A stretch of DNA of 37,337 nt, taken from Gemmatimonadota bacterium (GTDB lineage: Bacteria > Gemmatimonadota > Gemmatimonadetes > Longimicrobiales > Gaopeijiaceae). Position 1 is the first letter of the stretch. Each line of letters opens with the position of its first letter. The position numbers and the translations under genes were made by a program. The stretch lies in assembly GCA_029863525.1 (NCBI GenBank), contig JAOTVL010000018.1:1-37337 (forward strand). Direction: 5' to 3'. A model generated the notes under the pieces. The model was given only the letters and a program-made list of their open reading frames with translations. It was not told where the DNA came from and did no database searches. Positions 7,788 through 14,831 of this stretch are shown here, piece after piece.

Positions 7788-9001
7788 TATTCGTACCGGA
7801 GTGCGTCGATCGGATCGAGGATCGCGGCCCGCCGGGCAGGCCAGAGACCGAAGAAGAGCCCGACCGCGGCGGAGAAGACGATCGCGGTGATCACCGCCTC
7901 CGGAGCCACCGACGTGTCCCATTCGGCGAGCCGGGTTACGGCCTCGGACGCGGCATAGCCAGCGGCCACGCCGAGGAGTCCTCCGAGCGTGCACAAGAAG
8001 AGCGCCTCGACCAAGAACTGGGTCATGATGGCCCGCTTCGTGGCCCCCAGCGCCTTTCGAATACCGATCTCCCTCGTCCGCTCGGTGACGGAAACCAGCA
8101 TGATGTTCATGATCCCGATGCCGCCGACCAGGAGACTGATCGCGGCGATGCCGGCGAGCAGCAGCGCGAACGTCCTGTTCGCCTCGTTTCGGGTCTCCAA
8201 GAGGTCGGCCGAGTTGCGTACGTTGAAATCCGCGTCCTCTCCGACTTTGATCCTGTGCTCCCGGCGCATGATGCGGTCGATCTCCGCGAACCCCACGTCG
8301 AGCTCGTCGGGCGTCTCGGTGGCCGCGTAGATCGAGTTCAGGCGGTCGCGTCCCCCCATGACCCGATACTGAGCGGTCGACTGGGGAATGAAGATCTGGT
8401 CGTCGGGGCGCACCCAGGCCGCGTCCCCCTTCTCCTCGAGGATCCCGATCACCTCGAAGATGATGCCGCGAATCTGGATGTTCGCACCCACGAGGAGCTC
8501 GGGCGGGGTGTCGCCCAGCGTTTCGGGCAAGTTGGCCCCGAGCACCGCGAGGCGCCGTCTCCCCTGCACCTCGCCCTGGTCGAACCAGCGACCGGACTGC
8601 AGCTCGTGGCCGTACATCTCGAAATACTCGGGCCACACTCCCATGATCTGGGTGTTCGAGTTCCACCGGCCGTACGTGACCTGCATGCGGCTCTGTTGCT
8701 CGGGCGAGACGCGGAGCAGCCCATTGGACTCTGCACGGAGCGCGATCGCGTCGTCGATCGAAAGCTGAGCGTCGCCGCGTGAAACACCGCCCCACATCTG
8801 CTGACCGGGACGAATCGTGAGGATGCTGGTCCCCATGCGGTTGATCTCTTCCTGAACGCGTTGCTGGGCGCCCTCACCCAACGCGACCATCGTGATCACC
8901 GCCGCGATGCCGATGACGATACCGAGCGTGGTGAGCGCCGAGCGAAGCACGTTGGCACGCACTGCACCCATGGCCACCATGATGATCTCGAAGAGAAGCA
9001 T
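7787..9001 (-). CDS. MacB-type ABC transporter permease (FtsX fold)
   Basis: A 404-residue permease of the MacB/LolCE group. The N-terminal helix is at about 18-42 (RSALTTLGIVIGIAAVITMVALGEG). A large periplasmic MacB core domain runs to about 270. An FtsX domain of three helices follows (ALLLAGIAAISLLVGGIGIMN, then the LVSVTERTREIGIRKALGA cytoplasmic motif and two more helices), ending in DPIDALRYE. In these mechanotransmission transporters ATP hydrolysis moves the periplasmic domain to drive export of peptides, toxins or lipoproteins through a MacA-like adaptor. The adaptor gene lies 11 bases upstream on the same strand and the ATPase precedes that. Because the nucleotide-binding domain is separate, this is a split MacB. 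The substrate is unknown. Confidence 0.9.
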   Translation of the reverse strand: MLLFEIIMVAMGAVRANVLRSALTTLGIVIGIAAVITMVALGEGAQQRVQEEINRMGTSILTIRPGQQMWGGVSRGDAQLSIDDAIALRAESNGLLRVSPEQQSRMQVTYGRWNSNTQIMGVWPEYFEMYGHELQSGRWFDQGEVQGRRRLAVLGANLPETLGDTPPELLVGANIQIRGIIFEVIGILEEKGDAAWVRPDDQIFIPQSTAQYRVMGGRDRLNSIYAATETPDELDVGFAEIDRIMRREHRIKVGEDADFNVRNSADLLETRNEANRTFALLLAGIAAISLLVGGIGIMNIMLVSVTERTREIGIRKALGATKRAIMTQFLVEALFLCTLGGLLGVAAGYAASEAVTRLAEWDTSVAPEAVITAIVFSAAVGLFFGLWPARRAAILDPIDALRYE

Positions 9002-9012
9002 GAGGTCGACCC

Positions 9013-10572
9013 CTATCGGCCCCGAGGGCCGCCGCCCCCACCGCCGAACGGACTTCCGCCTCCCATGCGTGACCTCATCTGCTCCAGGAAGGCATCCTGC
9101 TGGGCCTGGAGCTGCGCGGGTCCGACCACCACCAACGTCTCGTCGCCTTCCAGACCGCTCACGATCTCGACGCTGTCCCAGTCGCCGATTCCGAGTTGAA
9201 CGAGCCGCGGCTCCGGAACACCGTTCGCGCCAAGAACGAACACCGCCGCCGGTCGTGTTTCACGCACGGAGCCGGCTGCGTCGCCACCTCCCGCGGCCTG
9301 ACCGCGGAAGCCGCCTCTGCCTCCACCCCCGGTGCCCCTGAGGCCTTGCATCACCGTCCGCAGCGAGTCCTGCGAAATCTCGCCGGCTTGAACCTGTGCC
9401 CGGAGAGCCTGAACGCGTGCCATGGCGTCCCCCGGTGCCCGACCTTCCGCGTCCGGCGTCGCTCCGGGGCGAGCGGCCTCCTCGCGGCTACCCTGCTGAC
9501 CCTCCGTTGGGGATGCATCCGCTCCGGCCCGGCCAACTCCGCCGCCGCGCGCTCCACCGCGCGCGCCGAAGCCACCTCGTCCTCCGGCCATGAACTGCGA
9601 CATGTCCAAATCCTCGACCTCGAGGCCGAGCGCCATCGCGGCCGGCCCAACGTCGCTCGTTTGAACCACGGCGTTGTTGGGGACGATCACGACATCGATC
9701 GCACTGTCGATGAAGATCTGGACTTCGGCGTTCATCCCCGGCTTGAGAAGCCCCGACCGGTTATCGAGGGAGACGATGACGGGAAACATCGTCACGTTCT
9801 GCTCGACGGTCGCGAGCGGCTCGATCTTCTCGACCACACCTTCGAAGGTGCGATCGGAGAAGGCCTCGACCCGCACCGACGATGCGAGTCCCGCCTTCAG
9901 GTCGCCCACGTCGGTCTCGTCGACGAGCGTACGTACCTGCATCTCGTCGAGGTTCGCCATCACGAAGAGCGCCGTCCCGCCTGACACGTTCGAGGAGGCG
10001 GACTGGATGACCACGCCCTCCTCGACGTTCTTCTGGATGATCGTCCCCGCCATCGGTGCACGAATGCTCACGTCCGCGAGCTGAAGTTGGGCAAGGTCGT
10101 GGCTCGTCTGGGCGCGAACGAGCGAAGCCTGTGCGTTCGCGAAGGAGAGCGTGGAGTTTTCGAACTCCGCCTGCGTAATGACCTGCGCCTCGAGCAGCTG
10201 CCTCTGCCGCGCCAACTGTGCCTCGGCGATCTGGAGCTGCGCCGTCGCCACAGCCAAGTCCGCCTCGGTTTGATTGAACCGGTTCGCCACGTCGCGAGGG
10301 TCGATCTCGGCGAGGAGCGCGCCGCGCTCGACCTGGTCACCGACGTCGACGAAGAGCCTGAGGATCTCGCCCGACGCCTTCGACTTCACCTCGACCTCGC
10401 GTACCGGCTCCACCGTCCCTGTCGCTTCCGCGCTCAGTTCCAGGTTTCCGCGTGACGCCGCGGCCGTCAGGTATCTCGGGCCGGACTCTTCGGCCGCCTC
10501 GCCGGTCTGACAGGCCGCGAGGGCCAACACCCCGAGGCCCGAGAGGAGGAAGCCGAATCTCTTGTGGGTCAT
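9013..10572 (-). CDS. MacA/HlyD-type periplasmic adaptor lipoprotein with Gly-rich insert
   Basis: A 519-residue membrane-fusion protein. The lipobox LAAC gives Cys21. A lipoyl-like half follows ([19 protein letters not shown], residues 52-70), then a helical hairpin around 95-170 rich in Ala, Gln and Leu. The second lipoyl half is near 170-195 ([11 protein letters not shown]) and beta-barrel segments extend to about 300 ([13 protein letters not shown]). Residues about 305-440 are an unusual Gly/Arg-rich, low-complexity insertion before the terminal domain ([20 protein letters not shown]); the C-terminus is also Gly-rich. MacA-like proteins bridge the permease and an outer-membrane TolC channel. 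The start overlaps the ATPase stop as ATGA. No TolC gene is in the window. At 519 residues it is longer than the usual 370-400. Confidence 0.88.
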   Translation of the reverse strand: MTHKRFGFLLSGLGVLALAACQTGEAAEESGPRYLTAAASRGNLELSAEATGTVEPVREVEVKSKASGEILRLFVDVGDQVERGALLAEIDPRDVANRFNQTEADLAVATAQLQIAEAQLARQRQLLEAQVITQAEFENSTLSFANAQASLVRAQTSHDLAQLQLADVSIRAPMAGTIIQKNVEEGVVIQSASSNVSGGTALFVMANLDEMQVRTLVDETDVGDLKAGLASSVRVEAFSDRTFEGVVEKIEPLATVEQNVTMFPVIVSLDNRSGLLKPGMNAEVQIFIDSAIDVVIVPNNAVVQTSDVGPAAMALGLEVEDLDMSQFMAGGRGGFGARGGARGGGVGRAGADASPTEGQQGSREEAARPGATPDAEGRAPGDAMARVQALRAQVQAGEISQDSLRTVMQGLRGTGGGGRGGFRGQAAGGGDAAGSVRETRPAAVFVLGANGVPEPRLVQLGIGDWDSVEIVSGLEGDETLVVVGPAQLQAQQDAFLEQMRSRMGGGSPFGGGGGGPRGR

Positions 10573-11279
10573 GCCCTGGTCTCCACGTGCTCGTTGAGGA
10601 AATCCTGCTCGATCATGCCGTCCTTGAGGTGCACCTGGCGCCTGGCGTGCTGGGCGATGTCGCGCTCATGCGTAACCAAGAGGATCGTTTGGCCGCTTTC
10701 GTTAAGCTGCTCGAGCTGTGCCATGATGTCCTGGCTCGTCACGGAGTCGAGGTTCCCCGTCGGCTCGTCAGCCAGGAGGAGCGCGGGTTCGTTCACGAGC
10801 GCCCGCGCGACCGCCACTCGCTGTCTTTGCCCGCCCGACATCTCGGGTGGCTTGTGGCCCATCCGGTCTCCGAGCCCGACGAGCTCCAGCTTCTCCCGGG
10901 CGCGTCGCTGACGTTCCTTGCTCCCGACCCCAGCGTAGATCAAGGGCAGCTCCACGTTGTGCAGCGCCGTGGCTCGGGGCAGGAGATTGAACGTCTGGAA
11001 GACGAAGCCGATCTCCCGGTTCCGCACCCGGGCGAGCTGGTCGTCCGATAGGTCGCTGACGAGCTGGCCGTTGAGCCAATAATCACCTTCGGTAGGCGTG
11101 TCCAAACACCCGATCATGTTCATGAACGTCGACTTTCCGGAACCAGACGGACCCATGATCGCGACGAATTCGCCGCGCTCGATCACGAGGTCGACGCCAC
11201 GCACGGCTCGTACCGTTTCCGCACCCAGCACGTAGTGCTTGGTGAGCCCGCGGGTACGGATGATGACTTGGTCTTTCAA
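10569..11279 (-). CDS. ABC transporter ATP-binding protein (MacB/LolD type)
   Basis: A 236-residue ATPase with Walker [10 protein letters not shown] at about 43-51, signature [15 protein letters not shown], and Walker [13 protein letters not shown]. The Q-loop [21 protein letters not shown] is characteristic of the MacB/LolD subfamily. It energises the permease encoded two genes downstream. I chose the TTG at 11279 because a purine-rich GGGAGGGAG sits just upstream with suitable spacing and the protein then begins directly with the conserved strand. An ATG at 11360 would add a 27-residue unconserved extension. Its stop overlaps the adaptor start. It follows the ECF operon on the same strand after a 184-base gap. 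Confidence 0.9.
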   Translation of the reverse strand: MKDQVIIRTRGLTKHYVLGAETVRAVRGVDLVIERGEFVAIMGPSGSGKSTFMNMIGCLDTPTEGDYWLNGQLVSDLSDDQLARVRNREIGFVFQTFNLLPRATALHNVELPLIYAGVGSKERQRRAREKLELVGLGDRMGHKPPEMSGGQRQRVAVARALVNEPALLLADEPTGNLDSVTSQDIMAQLEQLNESGQTILLVTHERDIAQHARRQVHLKDGMIEQDFLNEHVETRA

Positions 11280-11406
11280 AGCTCCCTCCCGAAAATCGCC
11301 GCCAGCCCCGCCCGAGCGATTGAGTGGTCGTATCGCGTCGTGATCAGACGGCGCAGCCAACCGTGGCCGTCTGGAATCCTACGGGCGCAGGAGCACAGCG
11401 GTGCCA

Positions 11407-11443
11407 GCCTGCGAGGCAGGCGGAGGTGCGGGCCGGAGCCCGC
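11407..11443 (-). terminator. Two tandem hairpins between the ECF operon and the ABC operon
   Basis: GCCTGC-GAG-GCAGGC (11407-11421) and GCGGGC-CGGA-GCCCGC (11428-11443) are two perfect 6-base stems in the 184-base gap after the Spy-like gene. Neither is followed by a T-tract on either strand, so classical intrinsic termination is uncertain. Attenuation, processing or partial termination ahead of the ABC genes is possible. I see no other gene in the gap. Confidence 0.35.
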
Positions 11444-11463
11444 GTTGAATTGTGCATCGAAAG

Positions 11464-11907
11464 TCAGTCCCTCTCGTCACCGTTCTCGCGTTCAGTAGCG
11501 CGCTCCGCGTCGAACTCGTCGAGGAGGCGCTGGTACTCGGCGGCCTGCTGAGCCGTGAGCACCGATTTGATCGCTTCCCGCGTGTCGAGAAGGATAGCCC
11601 GGGCACCCGTGCGGTACTCGGCACTCAGCTCTTCGTCGAGCGCGTTGGTGCGTGCTCGATGCTCCCGTACGATGGAGTCGATGCGTGCGAGCTGAGATTC
11701 GTTAGGTCCGACTTCGTGATAAAGGCGACGTCGTTCGGCTCTTGGCGTCTCCTCATCCGGATCTGTCGTGTCCGAGTTTTCCGCGACCTCTTCGGCGGTG
11801 CTCGCACCGAGCTCACTGTCGGCGGCGAGCCCAAGGAGAACCCCCGCGCCGAACACCGAAAAGAGCAGGCCCGCGGTCAGGAGACGCGTCCGACTGCTCT
11901 GTCCCAT
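11464..11907 (-). CDS. Spy/CnrX-like periplasmic coiled-coil protein
   Basis: A 147-residue protein with an N-terminal signal or anchor helix at about 10-28 (LLTAGLLFSVFGAGVLLGLAA) and an acidic linker. An amphipathic helical domain follows (LARIDSIVREHRARTNALDEE, then ARAILLDTREAIKSVLTAQQAAEYQRLLDEF). This arrangement resembles the Spy/CpxP and CnrX/heavy-metal-sensor superfamily, in which an alpha-hairpin senses metals or unfolded proteins in the periplasm. The LTAQQAAEYQRLLDEF ending is typical of that group. No His/Cys-rich metal site is obvious. It is the third gene of an operon with an ECF sigma, overlapping the preceding stop as TGATG. A sensing role for that sigma is inferred from position. 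Confidence 0.65.
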   Translation of the reverse strand: MGQSSRTRLLTAGLLFSVFGAGVLLGLAADSELGASTAEEVAENSDTTDPDEETPRAERRRLYHEVGPNESQLARIDSIVREHRARTNALDEELSAEYRTGARAILLDTREAIKSVLTAQQAAEYQRLLDEFDAERATERENGDERD

Positions 11908-12317
11908 CAGAAGACGTCCGGGTTCAGCGACGCGAAGATCACGGGTGCGTCATCGGCCAAGAGCGCCGACGCCGTCGACGCCGGAATGTCCGTCACCAGC
12001 AACTCTGCGACACTACCGGGCTCCAGCGCCGTCCCCGATCCGGCGCGGACGAGCATGAGTGCCGCCACCGCGGCAGCCAACATCGCCGTCGGGACAACGG
12101 TCCGGGACCACGACGCCAACACGTCGGAGATCGTGAGTTCGACCATTCGCCGACGGCGTGCGAGCTCTCTGCCCGCACCGGCCATGACGCGATGGTGGAA
12201 TCGGAACCAGTAGTTCGGATCCTGGCTGGCCGGATCGAGCGACTCGAGCGCCCGCGCCACGACCATGTCCCGGCCCGCATCGTCTTCGCCCTTGGCGTTC
12301 CTCAACCAGTTCATCAT
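11907..12317 (-). CDS. One-helix membrane protein, candidate anti-sigma factor
   Basis: A 136-residue protein that I cannot assign by sequence. It has a basic cytoplasmic half (GAGRELARRRRMVELTISDV), a single transmembrane helix near residues 75-92 (VVPTAMLAAAVAALMLV) and a periplasmic tail of about 40 residues. An H-x3-C-x2-C zinc motif is absent and the protein has no Cys at all. Its position directly after the ECF sigma gene, with overlapping ATGA stop/start, is where an anti-sigma is normally encoded. Its one-helix topology fits. FHHRV at about 40-44 is a short His pair in the cytoplasmic part. The anti-sigma role is inference from context. Confidence 0.6.
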   Translation of the reverse strand: MMNWLRNAKGEDDAGRDMVVARALESLDPASQDPNYWFRFHHRVMAGAGRELARRRRMVELTISDVLASWSRTVVPTAMLAAAVAALMLVRAGSGTALEPGSVAELLVTDIPASTASALLADDAPVIFASLNPDVF

Positions 12318-12886
12318 AGTGCTTTCCTTAATATTTCCGGCACCCCGGGCTCGCCTTCCAAGGCTTGCCGCAGCGCCTTCCTCGCGAAGTGGAGATGGGA
12401 CCGCACGGTCCCCGACGGGAGATCCAGTCTCTTCGCGATCTCTCTGTGTTTCCAGCCCTCCAAGTCATGCAGCAATACGATCTGCCGTTGGACTTCAGGC
12501 AGCACCGCGAGAGCCCCTTGCAGCAACTCTCTCAGCTCCAGGTTCTCCGTCACCTTGTCCGGCGTTGGAGCCCTGGATCTGGCTCCCGGAGGAACCTGGT
12601 CCGTCTCGCGCAGCGACTCCCGACGGATGAGATTCTTGGACCGGTTGCGGACGATGGTCATCAACCATCCCCCGAAACGGTCCGGGCTTCTGCACTCTTC
12701 CAAACGGGACAGCGCAACCAAGAACGACTCCTGAGCCGCATCTTCCGCATCTTCGTGTCGACCCGTGACGGACAGAGCGACCGCGTAGGCCGGCCGTTGG
12801 TACCGCTTCACCAGGAGCCCGAACGCAGCTTCGCTGCCGTTTCGCGCCTGGCGAACCAACTCTCCATCCGTCGGTGTGTCGGACAT
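12314..12886 (-). CDS. ECF-family RNA polymerase sigma factor (second)
   Basis: A 190-residue ECF sigma. Region 2 is at about 12-80 (LVKRYQRPAYAVALSVTGRH, then EDAEDAAQESFLVALSRLEE and FGGWLMTIVRNRSKNLIRR). Region 4 is at about 125-175 (LPEVQRQIVLLHDLEGWKH, then REIAKRLDLPSGTVRSHLHFARKAL). It differs clearly from the sigma at 5255 and belongs with the RpoE-like DAEDAAQE group. The ATG at 12886 is preferred; a GTG four codons upstream (12898) is in frame. The stop overlaps the next start, so sigma and candidate anti-sigma are coupled. The MacAB-type pump lies downstream on the same strand and is a plausible target or co-operon member. Confidence 0.9.
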   Translation of the reverse strand: MSDTPTDGELVRQARNGSEAAFGLLVKRYQRPAYAVALSVTGRHEDAEDAAQESFLVALSRLEECRSPDRFGGWLMTIVRNRSKNLIRRESLRETDQVPPGARSRAPTPDKVTENLELRELLQGALAVLPEVQRQIVLLHDLEGWKHREIAKRLDLPSGTVRSHLHFARKALRQALEGEPGVPEILRKAL

Positions 12887-13063
12887 CCTAAAGGACACTG
12901 ATCCGCTGAAAGGTGTTGAAGGATCGGCATCCCGATCGCTCCGGCGTGGGGCGACCGACCGACCTGGCCGCCCGTGGCCACTCCCAGGCGAAGGTAGAAG
13001 CGACGCGCCGGGCGCGCATCGACCCGAAACTGCACGCGGGCTCGCAGACCACCAGGGGGCGCC

Positions 13064-13621
13064 TCATCGAGCCCCATCCCGTCCCTTTCGCGCTCCGCGC
13101 TTCCGGCCGGGCGCGGCCTCGCGGACTCGGTCCGCCGGAGAGAGCGGTGTGGTGGGCGTGACCGAAGCACCGAAGGCCATCTCGAGCTGCTCGGTTGACA
13201 GCTCCGCCAACGCCCGCGCAACGACCAACGCCTCTCGCGCGTGGGCTCGTTCGGCATCCCCGCGGGGCCAGAACCCCAGAAGGAGAAGCGGGGTGGCGGA
13301 GAGCCCCGAGCCACCGGCGCGACCCACGACCCGGATGACCCATTCCTGGCCCTCGACCACGATCGTCGCGTGATCCAGGTCTGGATCGACGGGCTCCGGG
13401 AGGGATTCGACCACGGCCGTGGCTCGCACCGGCGTCGGCTTGTGACGCTCCTCCACACCGGGCTTCACCGGCCTCGGCGGGCGGCTCCTCCCTGCGCCGG
13501 ACCGACGCACTTCCGCTTCACCGGGTCTGGGCTCGGGACGCGCGGGCGGCAGCCGCTCCTCGCCCGGTCGAGCGGATAGCCCGTCGGCTCCTTCTCGATC
13601 GTCGAAGTCGCTCATCGCCAT
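13064..13621 (-). CDS. Uncharacterised protein with disordered N-terminus
   Basis: A protein of about 185 residues that I do not recognise. The first half is rich in Pro, Arg, Glu and Gly and probably disordered (PPARPEPRPGEAEVRR). A compact domain follows with strands WVIRVVGRAGG and TPLLLLGFWP, and a helix REALVVARALAELSTEQLEMAFG. The tail is basic (GRKRGARKGRDGAR), which could contact nucleic acid or membrane. No signal peptide is seen. The ATG at 13621 is chosen over a GTG at 13651; ATG 13615 is equally possible. It is divergent from the gene at 13708 with about 86 bases between them, so they may share a control region. Confidence 0.5.
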   Translation of the reverse strand: MAMSDFDDREGADGLSARPGEERLPPARPEPRPGEAEVRRSGAGRSRPPRPVKPGVEERHKPTPVRATAVVESLPEPVDPDLDHATIVVEGQEWVIRVVGRAGGSGLSATPLLLLGFWPRGDAERAHAREALVVARALAELSTEQLEMAFGASVTPTTPLSPADRVREAAPGRKRGARKGRDGAR

Positions 13622-13628
13622 CAGGTGG

Positions 13629-13659
13629 TTGCAGGGCCGGAGCGAAGCCACCTTATTAC
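13629..13659 (+). promoter_or_regulatory. Candidate sigma-70-like promoter
   Basis: TTGCAG (13629-13634) and TTATTA (13653-13658) are separated by 18 bases and lie about 50 bases before the ATG at 13708. This is one of the few A/T-rich spots in the region, in a divergent gap. It is a weak consensus match and may be chance. Confidence 0.25.
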
Positions 13660-13707
13660 CTTCGCGCCGAAAGAACCATCATAGCGGCCCACCCCATCCG
13701 AGGCAGC

Positions 13708-14181
13708 ATGGCCGACGGAACCGACACGGAGCGACAGGCGAAGCGGGAGTACCGCCAACTCCTGCGCCTCCATGAGCAGATCCTCAGTCAGTTTGCGAGG
13801 GCGCGCGACGAGCTTCTGGCTCCGGGCACCGACGCGTTGGTCAAGGGCATCAAAGGGCGAACCGGTTCCGCGCCAGATCTGACCGAACTGAAGACTGCGG
13901 TGGAGGAGGCGATCCGGGCGCTCAAGCTCTCCCAGTCGTCGATCGAAGCGTCGGTCGCGACGGACGTCGCCACTTCGCATGAAGTCGAAGGCATCACCAA
14001 CCTCCCTCCCTACCTACAGCGCTTCCTGGCGGAACGCGCGGGGCAGCCAGGGTTCAGCTACGAGGTGGTCCAGGACCCGGTGCGCGGTTGGATCATCTGC
14101 TGGAAGGAGTTCACGAGCCGCGGGACGGTCCGAGGCTACGGACAAATCTGCGAGCGCCCCTACGCCTGGCTGGAGGACTGA
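13708..14181 (+). CDS. Uncharacterised helical protein
   Basis: A 157-residue soluble protein of unknown function. Residues 5-40 and 50-85 are probably helical (REYRQLLRLHEQILSQFARA; LTELKTAVEEAIRALKLSQS), followed by a conserved-looking C-terminal part. That part contains ITNLPPYLQRFLAERAGQPG and VRGWIICWKEFTSRGTVRGY, and ends QICERPYAWLED. A GAGG ribosome site lies just before the ATG. The gene ends inside the 3' end of the HNH gene on the other strand, a 22-base tail-to-tail overlap. No catalytic motif is visible. Confidence 0.65.
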   Translation: MADGTDTERQAKREYRQLLRLHEQILSQFARARDELLAPGTDALVKGIKGRTGSAPDLTELKTAVEEAIRALKLSQSSIEASVATDVATSHEVEGITNLPPYLQRFLAERAGQPGFSYEVVQDPVRGWIICWKEFTSRGTVRGYGQICERPYAWLED

Positions 14182-14753
14182 CGCGCGCCTCTCGAGGCCT
14201 CGACGGCCTCCAGGGCGTCTTCTCCGTAGAACATCCGGATGTACTTCGCTTGCGGGTCCGTGATGCGGCGAACCACCCAAGTGAGATGCACGTGGTTGGG
14301 CTCCCCGGGCTCCGAGAGCAGCCTCAGCCCGGCTTCTGAGGGTAGGCGACCGCCCTTTCGGTTGTTACACGGCGAGCAGCTGGTGACGACGTTCTCCCAC
14401 GTGTTGTCCCCACCCCGTGAGACAGGGAGAATGTGGTCCCGGGTCAGGAACTGACGGCCCCGGAGCTCGTGCTTGTGTCGACCGCAGTACTGGCAGGTGT
14501 AATCGTCACGCGCGAAGAGGAACGTGTTCGTCACCTGACGGCGAAAGCGCCGAGGTACGTGCACGAAGCGCACGAGTCGGATGACCGCCGGCCAAGGCAC
14601 GGTTTGGCGCTCGGAACGGAAACAGCGTTGACCGTCCTCCTCCAGCACCTCGGCCTTACCGTCGAGTACGAGGCGCACGGCCCGTCGCGGGGGCACGATC
14701 GTGAGAGGCTCGAAGGAAGCGTTCAGGGCCAGACAGCTCAAAGGATCAATCAC
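14160..14753 (-). CDS. HNH endonuclease
   Basis: A 197-residue HNH nuclease of the widespread type with a YTCQYCG knuckle. The zinc ligands are Cys87/Cys90 and Cys126/Cys129. The catalytic segment has Asp106-His107 (FLTRDHILP) followed by SRGGxNTWENVVTSC and CNNRKGGR, matching the H-N-H/N order. The N-terminal 80 residues (LALNASFEPLTIVPPRRAV, then HVPRRFRRQ) are the usual companion region. Its cellular role is unclear: no methyltransferase or other restriction gene adjoins it, and it lies between an unknown gene and priA. It would bind and cut DNA through a beta-beta-alpha metal fold. The start ATG is 78 bases from the priA stop. Confidence 0.9.
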   Translation of the reverse strand: MIDPLSCLALNASFEPLTIVPPRRAVRLVLDGKAEVLEEDGQRCFRSERQTVPWPAVIRLVRFVHVPRRFRRQVTNTFLFARDDYTCQYCGRHKHELRGRQFLTRDHILPVSRGGDNTWENVVTSCSPCNNRKGGRLPSEAGLRLLSEPGEPNHVHLTWVVRRITDPQAKYIRMFYGEDALEAVEASRGARQSSSQA

Positions 14754-14831
14754 CTCCTCACCGAGGCATCGAGTACATTCACCCGAAGCTACGCCGAAAC
14801 CCGGGGGCGCTCAATCCCTCAGGGCGCCACG

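Noticed and set aside
14160-14753. HNH gene as part of a restriction or defence system
   Set aside because: No methyltransferase, helicase or other defence gene adjoins it; its neighbours are an unknown gene and priA.
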